Positions 28,704-39,057 of a stretch of DNA of 64,000 nucleotides are shown one piece after another. Under the pieces are notes generated by a model. The model was not told the origin of the DNA, did not search any database, and saw nothing but the letters and a program-made list of their open reading frames with translations. The translations under genes and the position numbers were made by a program. Origin of the DNA: an uncultured Collinsella sp. (GTDB taxonomy: Bacteria; Actinomycetota; Coriobacteriia; Coriobacteriales; Coriobacteriaceae). Position 1 is the stretch's first letter, and each line of letters begins with the position of its first letter. The stretch covers positions 1 to 64,000 of the forward strand of contig CAAEMX010000036.1 of the NCBI GenBank assembly GCA_900757185.1, written 5' to 3'.

Positions 28704-29372
28704 ATGAAGCCGTCTCATTCCACCGGTCGCAACGTCATTACCATTTTCGCCATACCCATCGCGATGTTCTTCTTTATCGTCGTCACGCCCTTTTCCCTCG
28801 GTATCGCCTCGCCCTTCGATTTATGCGGAATGGTCGACGCCGGCTCGCGTGCCACCTCGCTCTCCTTTATCTGTCGCGGCGTGTTTTACGAAGATGGAAT
28901 TCCCACCGGAATTTGGCGGTCAAAGTTACCGCTGCTCGGTCAGATCGACGGATGCTCCCCCTATTTCTGCCTTGGACCTCAGGCGCTAAACTATCTAATC
29001 GACGACCAGCCACTCGACTCCATCACCCTCGCCTACGACTACGCACCAAACACCGATGAGCGCCACATGAACCAAGTCCTCGACAAGATGCTTGGACAGT
29101 GCGGGCTCACCGAGGAGGCCGGTCGAACCATCTATAGCAACCAGAAATTAAAGCGAACAGAGCTCCGCCGTGTCGGAAAAATCAAAGGGCGAAACGGGGC
29201 CGCCTACTGGGATGCCTGGGCAACACGCGACAAGGGCGAATTCGGACACAGCACCTATATGGTCACTGTCTGCACCAAAGACGGAATTAAGGACAATGTT
29301 GACGATTTCGCGTCATCCAAACTCGGCCTCCCCAAAACAACCAAACCCGTCAACCCAGATGAAATCCTGTAG
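28704..29372 (+). CDS. Membrane-anchored hypothetical protein
   Basis: This 222-residue protein has an N-terminal transmembrane helix, NVITIFAIPIAMFFFIVVTP, and an external domain of about 190 residues. That domain has six Cys, including FDLCGM, FICRG, GCSPYFCLG and GQCGLT, so disulfides are likely. GAGGAG gives a good ribosome site for ATG 28704. It faces away from the exported protein at 27798, with copy 2 of the repeat between them. I do not recognise it. The Cys pattern and length loosely recall the divergent neighbour, though homology is not shown. Confidence 0.65.
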   Translation: MKPSHSTGRNVITIFAIPIAMFFFIVVTPFSLGIASPFDLCGMVDAGSRATSLSFICRGVFYEDGIPTGIWRSKLPLLGQIDGCSPYFCLGPQALNYLIDDQPLDSITLAYDYAPNTDERHMNQVLDKMLGQCGLTEEAGRTIYSNQKLKRTELRRVGKIKGRNGAAYWDAWATRDKGEFGHSTYMVTVCTKDGIKDNVDDFASSKLGLPKTTKPVNPDEIL

Positions 29373-29425
29373 AGCCGCCCATTAACATGCCGCTCAACGA
29401 TCACAACAACATCGAGCTAGTCCCC

Positions 29426-29460
29426 ACCACCACAAAGGTGCCTGTCCCCTTTGTGGTGGT
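29426..29460. repeat. CCACCACAAAGG palindrome, copy 3, inverted
   Basis: A perfect 13-bp stem (29426-29438 with 29448-29460) has the loop TGCCTGTCC, the reverse complement of copies 1 and 2. It may terminate the 28704 gene. Confidence 0.9.
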
Positions 29461-29554
29461 TTTCAACAAAAAGAAGCCGCCCCGATAACAGGGACGGCAT
29501 CAAGCAAGTCTATTTTTGGCGCCCCTCAAGACCCAACGAGAACGAGGAAATGTA

Positions 29555-29627
29555 GCCCGGGGCTTACCCTTTCCCGAACGCGACCCTCGCGAAGCGCGTG
29601 AGCGGGCGGGAAAGGGTGGCCCCGGGC
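29555..29627. terminator. Large hairpin beyond the hydratase gene
   Basis: Arms of about 20 bases with GC-rich ends (29555-29576 with about 29606-29627) form a long stem immediately beyond the hydratase stop. It is a plausible terminator, although the following T-run is poor. Confidence 0.65.
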
Positions 29628-29642
29628 GGACAATTAAGTGCG

Positions 29643-31943
29643 TTACTCGGCAGCGGCCTTGAACTTGTTGTAGTTGATCAGGCAGCCGGCCTTGACGATG
29701 GCACGCTCCTCTGCCGTCATATCGGCAATGTAGAGCTCAATCTGCTCAACCGTACCGTCGGCACGCACCACGTAGGCGGCGATGTCCTTTAGGTCGCCAT
29801 CGAGCGCGGCACGGATACCCGGCACAAAGACGTAATCGCCCACCTCAAAGTTGGGCTCGGCCTCCATCTGGAAGGGCACCATGCCCCAGTTCATCACGTT
29901 GGAGCGATAGCGCTTGGTAGCGTACTCGTGGACGATGTTGGCCAGGCCGCCGATAACGCGCTGGCAGCTCGCCGCCTGCTCGCGGGCGCTGCCGTCGCCG
30001 GGTTTCTTGGCATAGAGCATGGAGCCGTACTCGGTCGCCTTGGCATCTGCCGCGACGCCCGCACCGGCCAGCGCCTCAAACACACCGGCAAGCTCGGCAT
30101 CGAGCGCGGTCAAGTCGCCCGCGGCCTCACCGGCAACGCGGCGCTTCTCTACGGCGTCGACCTCCTTGGAGCGGCCCACGTATGCCGGATCGCGGCGGCT
30201 GAGCGTAAACTCGGCCAGGCCTAGCGGGTTGGAACGGAAAGAGCTCGTCTCGCCCGAGGGAATAAGCTCGTCGGTCGTGGTGACCGGGTCCATGATCTTG
30301 GAGCACACCTTGAGCAGGATATCGTCGCCGAGCGGCTCCATCGCGGGCCACGGCTTGATGTTGGGGCCCTCGACCAGCTCGTCGGCCGGCGCAGCCTTGC
30401 CAAAGCCCCAGTACACGCGCTTCTTGTAGGGAGCGTCGTCGAAGGTGTACTCGCAGGCCTCGTCCCAAGTCTCCTCGGGCAGGTCGGTCGCCGGCGTCAG
30501 GACGCCGCCGTTGGCAGCCGTCGCCGCAATGGAGCGGGCGTCCATCAGGGCCACGGCGCTCAGCTGGCCGTTGCCCGGTTTGGAACCCTCGCGATTGGGG
30601 AAGTTGCGCGTGGTGTGGCGGATCGAAAGACCGTTGTTGGCAGGCGTGTCGCCGGCGCCGAAGCACGGGCCGCAGAATGCCGTGCGCACGATCGCACCGG
30701 CCTCCATGAGGTCGTAGATATAGCCGCGGCGTGTAAGCTCGAGTGCCACGGGCTGGCTCGTGGGATAGACCGACAGCGAGAACTCGCCGCAGCCGGTGTT
30801 GGCGCCCTTGAGCACGCGGGCCGCCTGCACCACGGAGTCGTAGTTGCCGCCCGAGCAGCCGGCGATAACGCCCTGCTGCACGTGCAGCTTGCCGTCGACG
30901 ATCTTGTCGAGCAGGCTAAAGTGCGTCTTGCCCTCGCCGATCTTGGCGGCCTCGAGCTCCACCTCATGCAGGATGTCCTCGAGGTTCTCGTTGAGCTCGT
31001 CGATCTCAAAGCCGTTGGAAGGATGGAACGGCAGCGCGATCATAGGCTTGATGCTCGACAGGTCGACCTCGACGCAGCCGTCGTAGTAGACAACATCGGC
31101 GGGCTTGAGCTCGCGGTAGTCGTCGCCGCGGCCGTGCATGGTCAAAAACGCGTGCGTGTCCTCGTCGGTGGCCCAGATGCTCGAAAGGCAGGTGGTCTCG
31201 GTGGTCATGACGTCGACGCCGTTACGGTAGTCGGTCGTCATGCTCGCGATGCCGGGGCCCACGAACTCCATGACCTTGTTCTTGACGTAGCCCTTGGCAA
31301 AGACGGCGCGGATGATGGCGAGCGCCACGTCATGCGGGCCGACGCCGGGGCGCGGGGCGCCCGTGAGGTAGATGGCAACGACGCCGGGATAGGCGACATC
31401 GTAGGTGTCACGCAGCAGCTGCTTTGCCAGCTCGCCGCCGCCCTCGCCCACGGCCATGGTGCCCAGGGCGCCGTAGCGGGTGTGCGAGTCCGAGCCCAGG
31501 ATCATCTTGCCGCAGCCGGCGAAGTTCTCGCGCATAAAGGAGTGGATGACCGCGATGTGCGGCGGAACGAAGATACCGCCGTACTTTTTGGCAGCGGAAA
31601 GGCCAAAGACGTGGTCGTCCTCGTTGATGGTGCCGCCCACGGCGCACAGCGAGTTATGGCAGTTGGTAAGCACGTAGGGCAGCGGGAACTGCTCCATGCC
31701 CGAGGCACGCGCCGTCTGGATGATGCCGACGAAGGTGATGTCGTGGCTCGCCATGGCGTCGAAGCGAATCTTGAGCGCCTCGGGGTCGCCGGACGTATTG
31801 TGCGCTTGAAGGATCGAATACGCGATGGTGCCACGCTTGGCATCCTCGGGCGTCTGCGTAATACCGCGCTCAGCAGCCTCGGCCGCAGGCACAACCTCGC
31901 TGCCACGGCGCAGGTAGATGCCGTCCTCGTACAGCTTGACCAT
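29643..31943 (-). CDS. Aconitase-superfamily hydratase
   Basis: This protein of about 766 residues belongs to the aconitase/homoaconitase superfamily, closest in type to the hydratase subgroup that includes E. coli YbhJ. The [4Fe-4S] ligands are likely within GCSGGNYD, CGPCFG and the earlier TNCHNSLC. The C-terminal swivel domain has NFPNREGS and later KRYRSNVMNWGM. It would catalyse dehydration/rehydration of a tricarboxylic or related acid; the substrate is uncertain. The GTG/ATG region allows an earlier start (to 32045), but ATG 31943 has GGGAG five bases upstream and begins MVKLYEDGIYL. Confidence 0.82.
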   Translation of the reverse strand: MVKLYEDGIYLRRGSEVVPAAEAAERGITQTPEDAKRGTIAYSILQAHNTSGDPEALKIRFDAMASHDITFVGIIQTARASGMEQFPLPYVLTNCHNSLCAVGGTINEDDHVFGLSAAKKYGGIFVPPHIAVIHSFMRENFAGCGKMILGSDSHTRYGALGTMAVGEGGGELAKQLLRDTYDVAYPGVVAIYLTGAPRPGVGPHDVALAIIRAVFAKGYVKNKVMEFVGPGIASMTTDYRNGVDVMTTETTCLSSIWATDEDTHAFLTMHGRGDDYRELKPADVVYYDGCVEVDLSSIKPMIALPFHPSNGFEIDELNENLEDILHEVELEAAKIGEGKTHFSLLDKIVDGKLHVQQGVIAGCSGGNYDSVVQAARVLKGANTGCGEFSLSVYPTSQPVALELTRRGYIYDLMEAGAIVRTAFCGPCFGAGDTPANNGLSIRHTTRNFPNREGSKPGNGQLSAVALMDARSIAATAANGGVLTPATDLPEETWDEACEYTFDDAPYKKRVYWGFGKAAPADELVEGPNIKPWPAMEPLGDDILLKVCSKIMDPVTTTDELIPSGETSSFRSNPLGLAEFTLSRRDPAYVGRSKEVDAVEKRRVAGEAAGDLTALDAELAGVFEALAGAGVAADAKATEYGSMLYAKKPGDGSAREQAASCQRVIGGLANIVHEYATKRYRSNVMNWGMVPFQMEAEPNFEVGDYVFVPGIRAALDGDLKDIAAYVVRADGTVEQIELYIADMTAEERAIVKAGCLINYNKFKAAAE

Positions 31944-32085
31944 ACTGTCTCCCACTCTGCCCAAAAGATTTGGGCGCATAGCATACATTCGTTCAATATC
32001 GTGCCATAGAACAGTTGCGAGTGGGCTACGAATCTGCGCGTTCACTTTATCTCAGTAAAGCATAGGGCGAGCTTAGCGCAGGGTA

Positions 32086-32301
32086 GTCATTGGGGACGTT
32101 CTTAAACGACTAGTCAAACAAGAACGTCCCCAACGACTACTCATTTAAGTCTGTCCCCAATGACCAGAAAAGGAACGTCCCCAAGTGCCGAAATGACGAG
32201 AGTGGATAATCTCCCACTTTGAGCCTGCAAACAGGCCAAAAACGGGAGATTATCCACTCTCATTCTGCGGGCACTCATTTAAGTCTGTCCCCAATGAGTG
32301 C
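32086..32301. repeat. Cluster of palindromic repeats
   Basis: Three palindromes are packed into 216 bases: 32086-32137 (GGGGACGTTC core), 32198-32261 (perfect 18-bp stem) and 32271-32301 (9-bp stem). A 25-base direct repeat is at 32139-32163 and 32273-32297. A 25-base word at 32166-32190 recurs exactly at 57257-57281. No gene is present. Confidence 0.85.
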
Positions 32302-32319
32302 CCGGCAGCGTCGGCGGAG

Positions 32320-32736
32320 CTATAGGTCGCTACCCGTACCTAGCAGCTTGCGCATGACTTGCTCGGGGTTGACTGAGCCGTCGCGCGGGGCCAGGGCGGT
32401 GATCTTCTTCTGCATCTTGTACTCGTGCAGCTCGTCCTCGAGCTGGCGCACGCGGGCGCGGAGCTTCTCGTTTTCGCGCTCGCGCTCCTCGGCACGCTCT
32501 TTCATATCGAGGATGCGCACCACGCCAGCGAGGTTAATGCCCTCGTCGGTCAGCTGGTTGATGAGCTCCAGGCGCTCGATATCGGCACGCGAATACAGGC
32601 GCGTGTTGCCACCCGAGCGCTGGGGATTCACCAAGCCCTTGGACTCGTAGACGCGCAGAGTCTGCGGATGCATGCCGGTCAACTCGGCCGCCACGCTGAT
32701 CATGTACAGCGGTTTGTTCCTATTGTCCTCGGCCAT
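32320..32736 (-). CDS. hspR: Heat-shock repressor HspR
   Basis: This 138-residue MerR-family protein has an N-terminal winged helix: MISVAAELTGMHPQTLRVYE then SKGLVNPQRSGGNTRLYS. A coiled coil follows at about residues 75-110 (ERERENEKLRARVRQLEDEL). In actinobacteria HspR represses dnaK and clpB operons, using DnaK as co-repressor. It is last in the dnaK-grpE-dnaJ-hspR operon. The palindrome shared by the dnaK and clpB promoters is its likely target. Confidence 0.95.
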   Translation of the reverse strand: MAEDNRNKPLYMISVAAELTGMHPQTLRVYESKGLVNPQRSGGNTRLYSRADIERLELINQLTDEGINLAGVVRILDMKERAEERERENEKLRARVRQLEDELHEYKMQKKITALAPRDGSVNPEQVMRKLLGTGSDL

Positions 32737-32808
32737 GCTACCTGACCCCTTTCCGTCTCGTTATCGTCCATCATAAGCCCGCGGGCGCGGGCGTGTGCCA
32801 CGACCGCC

Positions 32809-33774
32809 CTAGTACGTCGCCTTGTAACGGTTGACCTTCTCGCGGTAGTCGCGCGTGTCGGCCTCGCGCAGCTTGGTCATGGCATCGCGCTCGTCGTCGG
32901 ACAGACTCGTGGGAACCTGCACCTTGATCTCGACGAGCAGCGCACCGGTGCGCCCGCGATGCTTAACGTCAGGCGCGCCCATCTCTTTAAAGCGGAACTT
33001 CTTGCCCGTCTGGGTGCCCGCGGGCACCTTCAGACGAACCGTCGCACCGCCGGGCGTCGGCACGTCCACCGTGCAGCCGAGCGCCGCCTCGTAGACCGAG
33101 ACCGGCACCTCCATGGTCACGTCGGCGCCTTTACGCTTAAACAGCGGATGCTCCTCCACGTGCGTGGTCACGACCAAGTCGCCGCGCTCGCCACCGGCAA
33201 CGCCGTACTCGCCGCGACGCTTGTACCGCAGCTTGCCGCCGTCGACCGCGCCCGCAGGCACCGAGACCGTAATGGTCTGCTGTTCGCCCGTCGAGGGAAT
33301 GCGGTAGGTGACCTTGTGCGTCACGCCGCGAAACGCGTCCTCGGCCGAAACATCGACGGTCAGCGACAGGTCGCCGCCCTTGCGAGCGCGACTGCGACCC
33401 GCGCCCGCGCCGGCATTACCCGCAGCCCCGGCAAAGCCCGAGCCCCAATCGCTACCCCAGGCGCCGTTGCCGCTAAAGATGCTGTCGAAGATATCGCCCC
33501 AGCCACTGGCGCCCGCGCCAGCACCGTAGCCGCCGCCATACGCGCCGCCCGCGCCCGGCATGCCGCCAAACATGAGCATCTGGTCATACTCTTTGCGCTT
33601 CTTCTCGTCCGAAAGCGTTTCGTAGGCCTCGCTGATCTCCTTGAACTTGGCCTCGTCGCCGCCGGCATCGGGGTGATATTTTTGCGCGAGCTTGCGAAAC
33701 GCGCTCTTAATCTCTTTGTCGGAGGCGCTCTTGGATACGCCCAGGATGTCATAGAAGGTTTTGCCTGCAGCCAT
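32809..33774 (-). CDS. dnaJ: DnaJ-family co-chaperone without zinc finger
   Basis: This 321-residue protein has a J-domain (residues 6-68) with the HPD motif in YHPDAGGDEA. A Gly/Ala-rich linker (about 72-130) and a DnaJ C-terminal substrate-binding domain follow. The central zinc finger (CxxCxGxG) is absent, so it is the DnaJ2/CbpA type. It would stimulate DnaK ATPase and deliver clients. ATG 33774 matches the usual start; the frame extends 11 codons upstream without support. It lies between grpE and hspR. Confidence 0.92.
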   Translation of the reverse strand: MAAGKTFYDILGVSKSASDKEIKSAFRKLAQKYHPDAGGDEAKFKEISEAYETLSDEKKRKEYDQMLMFGGMPGAGGAYGGGYGAGAGASGWGDIFDSIFSGNGAWGSDWGSGFAGAAGNAGAGAGRSRARKGGDLSLTVDVSAEDAFRGVTHKVTYRIPSTGEQQTITVSVPAGAVDGGKLRYKRRGEYGVAGGERGDLVVTTHVEEHPLFKRKGADVTMEVPVSVYEAALGCTVDVPTPGGATVRLKVPAGTQTGKKFRFKEMGAPDVKHRGRTGALLVEIKVQVPTSLSDDERDAMTKLREADTRDYREKVNRYKATY

Positions 33775-33848
33775 CGTAGCTCCTCTCCTGTTACGTCCGC
33801 CGCCCATGCAGACGACGGCTCATGCTTTCATATGGCACTAGGCCAGAA

Positions 33849-33876
33849 AGGGCCCCGGGTGTTGCCCCGGGGCCCT
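33849..33876. terminator. GC-rich hairpin between grpE and dnaJ
   Basis: A stem of about 11 bp (33849-33859 with about 33865-33876) lies in the grpE-dnaJ gap. Without a long T-run, it may reduce downstream expression or stabilise the upstream mRNA. Confidence 0.6.
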
Positions 33877-33882
33877 TCTCAA

Positions 33883-34725
33883 TTACTCCTCGGTGCTCTC
33901 GGCCGTATCGGCCGCAGCATCCTCGGGCGCCGCTTCGGGCTCCGGTGCGGGGCGCTTCTCGCCACCGTAGGTCACCGTCACCATCGCGGAACGCAAGATG
34001 CGATCCGCCATGCGGTAGCCCTTCTGGTACACATTGTTGACGGTCTCGTCGTACTGCGATGCGTCCTCGACGCGACCCACGGCCTGGTGCTCGAGCGGAT
34101 CGAACGCCTCGCCCTTGGGGTCGATGGGCTCAACGCCCTCGTGCGCAAACACATCGAGCAGCTTGGCATGCACCGCATCGACGCCGTCGACGAACTGCTT
34201 AAAGTCGTCGGCGAGCTCCTGGCTGCGGGCATGGTCGATCGCGCGCTCGATATCGTCGATCACCGGCAGCAGCGCAGTAACGAGCTTCTCGGTCGCGCGC
34301 TCGCGCTCGGCGATGCGCTCGTTGGCGGTGCGGCGACGGAAGTTCTCCCAGTCGGCCTGCAGACGGGCGGTGCGCTCGGTGGCGTCCTTCGCCTTGTCCT
34401 CGGCGGCCTTCTGAGCCTCTGCCGCAGCATCGAGCTCATTGCGCACGTCGGCAAGCTCCTTCTGGGCCTGCTCGAACTTGAGCTTAAAGTCGTTGTCGGC
34501 GGCTTCCTCACCGGCGCGGATAGCGGCTTCCACCATCTCGTCCTCGGTCATCGTCGCCTCCTTGTTGGAATCCTCTACCTGGTTCTCGGCAGCCTCGGCG
34601 GCCTCGGCCTCGTTGGCCTCGGTATCGTCGACGGCCTCTACGGGAATCTTCACGTCCTTCTCCTCAGAGTCAACGGGGGCGGCGCCAGCGGCAGCCGCCT
34701 CCGTGCGAGCTTTACGGGCGGACAT
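33883..34725 (-). CDS. grpE: Nucleotide exchange factor GrpE
   Basis: This 280-residue protein is the ADP/ATP exchange factor for DnaK. A disordered acidic N-terminus (about 1-75) precedes a long coiled coil (about 80-145) and the conserved GrpE core: RLQADWENFRRRTANERIAE, LLPVIDDIERAIDH, and VNNVYQKGYRMADRILRSAM. A C-terminal Glu/Ala/Pro tail follows. It is longer than typical GrpE (about 190-200) because of the two tails. It starts two bases after the dnaK stop and is co-transcribed with it. Confidence 0.95.
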   Translation of the reverse strand: MSARKARTEAAAAGAAPVDSEEKDVKIPVEAVDDTEANEAEAAEAAENQVEDSNKEATMTEDEMVEAAIRAGEEAADNDFKLKFEQAQKELADVRNELDAAAEAQKAAEDKAKDATERTARLQADWENFRRRTANERIAERERATEKLVTALLPVIDDIERAIDHARSQELADDFKQFVDGVDAVHAKLLDVFAHEGVEPIDPKGEAFDPLEHQAVGRVEDASQYDETVNNVYQKGYRMADRILRSAMVTVTYGGEKRPAPEPEAAPEDAAADTAESTEE

Positions 34726-34727
34726 GA

Positions 34728-36620
<1,893 letters not shown>

Positions 36621-36729
36621 TAGAAATTCCCTCTCTCTTTTGCGTTCGCGTCGCCTCGACGGTCTGTCGCGCGGCGCTTCGGCTTGTCTTTCAGGATGTA
36701 GTGTATCCCCTTATGGGCTGGAATATACA

Positions 36730-36756
36730 AAATCTAAGTCAATTCATATAAGATTT
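36730..36756. promoter_or_regulatory. Candidate HspR operator before dnaK
   Basis: AAATCTAAGT, ten bases, then AAGATTT has the same arms and spacing as 27441-27467 before clpB; 22 of 27 positions agree. A promoter on the minus strand probably overlaps it (TATATT at about 36723-36728). Confidence 0.65.
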
Positions 36757-36889
36757 CTTATCTCTGAGAGTTTAGGTTCTCAAATGTGCAGGTAGATGCA
36801 CTGTTTGAGTTCTCGGCAGATCTATTGAGATCTATGTAGAGTTGACTGAGGTGTGAGCCTGAAGCCGTACAGGGGGCCTTGGAGCGACC

Positions 36890-37010
36890 CCGGGGGAAGC
36901 GCGACCCAGTCTGAGCGTAAATTCCGGGACGCAGTTTCCGCCGGGCGGTCCAACCGGAAACCGTGTCCCGTTTTGGACGTGGATTACGGGATGCGGTTTC
37001 CGCAAACACG
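36890..37010. repeat. Palindromic repeats with GTCCCGTTTTGG word
   Basis: Inverted arms at about 36955-36970 and 36987-37002 surround GTTTTGGACG, with another half-copy at 36924-36940. The same words occur in the cluster at 57038-57205. The rest of 36640-37130 shows no gene. Confidence 0.65.
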
Positions 37011-37136
37011 CTCAATCGCCCTATATTACAAGTCACCTATAGCTAACATTTGCGCAGCTCAACGGCCCCACCTGCGCGTTTTTTAGTAAACCTTGGCATA
37101 CTCGGCGAACGGTATGAAGATGCCGGCCAGAGGGTA

Positions 37137-37164
37137 TTGCAAACGGTCGCTCCCGTGGTATGTT
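37137..37164 (+). promoter_or_regulatory. Promoter of the ferredoxin gene
   Basis: TTGCAA at 37137-37142 and TATGTT at 37159-37164 are 16 bp apart, 62 bases before the ferredoxin start. Confidence 0.5.
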
Positions 37165-37225
37165 TTTGCCCGAATCAAACCGGCGCGCATCGCCTGTAGC
37201 GTCGGTCAACAGAGAGGAAACTACC

Positions 37226-37411
37226 ATGGCTCATCCCGTAATTGATGCCGACGAGTGCATCGCTTGTGGCGTTTGCGTCGACTCCTGCCCCGCTGGCGTT
37301 CTGGAGCTCCAGGACGTCGCTACCGTCGCCGACGAGGACTCCTGCGTCGCCTGTGGCGCTTGCCAGGACGCTTGCCCCGCTGGCGCGATCACCGAGATCG
37401 TCGAGGAGTAA
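37226..37411 (+). CDS. 2[4Fe-4S] ferredoxin
   Basis: This 61-residue ferredoxin has two cluster sites: CIACGVCVDSCPAG (residues 10-23) and CVACGACQDACPAG (residues 39-52). It carries low-potential electrons between redox enzymes such as pyruvate:ferredoxin oxidoreductase and hydrogenase. MAHPVIDADE is the usual start, preceded by GAGAGGAAA. The gene stands alone with its own promoter and terminator. It is a plausible partner for the large Fe-S oxidoreductase at 17.8 kb, though not linked to it. Confidence 0.95.
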   Translation: MAHPVIDADECIACGVCVDSCPAGVLELQDVATVADEDSCVACGACQDACPAGAITEIVEE

Positions 37412-37451
37412 CAACTCCCCCACTTGCACACTCAAAAGTACACCGTGCACA

Positions 37452-37491
37452 AAAAAGGAGGCTTCCGCATCGCCGCGGAGGCCTCCTTTTT
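37452..37491 (+). terminator. Ferredoxin terminator
   Basis: An 11-bp stem (37452-37462 with 37481-37491) encloses a further short stem and ends in TTTTT. It should work in both directions. Confidence 0.93.
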
Positions 37492-37540
37492 GTGCGGTTA
37501 ACCAATTAGGCACCGTCGCAGGTTGAGCTCACGTCAGCGA

Positions 37541-37638
37541 AAACGTCCCTAAGCGAGCAAGGTGACGTGAAAGAGGAGGGAAGCGTACTTTGGTACGCGA
37601 CCGACGATTGAACGTCAGATTGCCGCTTAGGGACGTTT
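37541..37638. repeat. Nested palindrome with GGGACGTTT ends
   Basis: Perfect 15-bp arms (37541-37555 with 37624-37638) enclose further complementary segments and a central hairpin, GCGTAC-TTTG-GTACGC. The 98-base element lies just beyond the niaR stop and resembles a small non-autonomous repeat. Confidence 0.85.
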
Positions 37639-37648
37639 GCAGCATCGG

Positions 37649-38194
37649 CTACGATAGATCGTCCTCGTAAGGCATTAAATCGGCAAGGTAGCCCTTCTCC
37701 TTGAGTATGGCCTCGATCTCGTCGAGGGTCTGCTCGTCCTCCGCCGCGATGCGATGGAAGTGGTAGCCGCTCGTCACCGTTAGTAGTGGAAAGCTCTTGC
37801 CGCTCTCGATATCGTGCAGGTAGCGCTCAACATCGCGACGATTGCGGATGTCCAGGTCGGCCGTGATCTTGCCGTACACACGATGGTTGACGATCACGTT
37901 GAGCACGGCGCCACCCGCGTCGACGATACTCGTAAGCTCGTCGCCCGCCTGCTCCACGCCGTGGCGCACCTTAACAAGACGCGTGGGCACGGCGGGGCTA
38001 CTCGCGGCTTCCTGCAGCACGTAGCCGCGGTTGGTCGCCACGATATCGTGCCCATCGGCACGCAACAGGGCAATATCCTGAACCACGACCTGGCGGCTCA
38101 CGCCAACCTCGCGGGCAAGTGCGCTGCCCGAAACGGGCTCCCTGGCTCCCTCGAGCACGCCCATGATGGCACGACGGCGCTCGCGGGCGTTCAT
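37649..38194 (-). CDS. niaR: NAD biosynthesis repressor NiaR
   Basis: This 181-residue protein has an N-terminal helix-turn-helix (residues 8-55, SGSALAREVGVSRQVVVQDI) and a C-terminal 3H domain. Conserved His residues occur in KVRHG, VNHRVYG, RYLHDI and GYHFHRI. NiaR proteins bind nicotinic acid and repress NAD synthesis and niacin uptake genes. It is the last gene of nadA-nadB-nadC-niaR; its ATG overlaps the nadC stop by one base. The palindrome before nadA is a candidate target. Confidence 0.9.
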   Translation of the reverse strand: MNARERRRAIMGVLEGAREPVSGSALAREVGVSRQVVVQDIALLRADGHDIVATNRGYVLQEAASSPAVPTRLVKVRHGVEQAGDELTSIVDAGGAVLNVIVNHRVYGKITADLDIRNRRDVERYLHDIESGKSFPLLTVTSGYHFHRIAAEDEQTLDEIEAILKEKGYLADLMPYEDDLS

Positions 38195-39054
38195 TATTTA
38201 CCGTCCAGCAGACGCAGGTGCTTAAGCGAGAGGTCGAGGATCGGGGCGGAGTGTGTCAGCGCGCCCGAGCTAATAAAGTCGACGCCCAGATCGGCCAGGG
38301 CGCGAATATTGCTGGCGTCCACATTGCCCGAACACTCAGTCTTGGCGCGACCGGCGATAAGCTCGATAGCGGCGGCCATGTCGTCGTGGGTCATGTTGTC
38401 GAACATGATGATGTCGGCGCCGGCTTCCACGGCCTCGCGCACCATGTCCAGGTTCTCGCACTCGATCTCGACCGTCGTGGTAAACGATGCATGGGCGCGC
38501 GCCATCTCAATCGCGCGCGCCACGCCACCGGCGGCGTCGATGTGGTTGTCCTTGAGCATGACGGCCGTCGACAGGTTGTAGCGATGGTTGCTGCCGCCGC
38601 CGATCTCAACCGCCGCCTTCTCGAAAACGCGCATGCCCGGCGTGGTCTTGCGTGTGTCGACAAGCACGGTCTTGGTACCCTCGAGCGCCGCTGCCATTCT
38701 GTGCGTATAGGTAGCGATACCGCTCATGCGCTGCAGGTAGTTGAGCGCCACGCGCTCGCCCGAAAGCAGCACGCGCGCATCGCCGCGCACCTGGCCCACG
38801 TGGTCGCCGGCGTGCACCTCGTCACCGTCGGCAACATCAAACAGCACCGAGCTCTGCGAATCCAGCAGCTCAAAGGTGCGGGCGAACACATCCAAGCCCG
38901 CGATGATGCCATCGGCCTTGGCGATGAGCTCCACCGTGGCGGGGCGCGCCGTGGGGCACACGCTCGCCGTGCTCACGTCCTCAAACGTAATGTCCTCGCG
39001 TAGAGCCTGCAGAATCAGATCATCGACGACGAGCTTCATGGTAATGGGATTCAT
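38194..39054 (-). CDS. nadC: Quinolinate phosphoribosyltransferase
   Basis: This 286-residue enzyme converts quinolinate and PRPP to nicotinate mononucleotide, with release of CO2. Family motifs include LNYLQRMSGIAT, LVDTRKTTPGMRVFEKAAV, GGGSNHRYNLSTAVMLKDNH and EIECENLDMVREAVEAGADI. The length is normal. It lies three bases after nadB and overlaps niaR by one base. Confidence 0.97.
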   Translation of the reverse strand: MNPITMKLVVDDLILQALREDITFEDVSTASVCPTARPATVELIAKADGIIAGLDVFARTFELLDSQSSVLFDVADGDEVHAGDHVGQVRGDARVLLSGERVALNYLQRMSGIATYTHRMAAALEGTKTVLVDTRKTTPGMRVFEKAAVEIGGGSNHRYNLSTAVMLKDNHIDAAGGVARAIEMARAHASFTTTVEIECENLDMVREAVEAGADIIMFDNMTHDDMAAAIELIAGRAKTECSGNVDASNIRALADLGVDFISSGALTHSAPILDLSLKHLRLLDGK

Positions 39055-39057
39055 GGT

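Noticed and set aside
32086..32301. Coding frame in the repeat cluster
   Set aside because: The sequence is explained by overlapping palindromes and an exact direct repeat; no start signal is seen.
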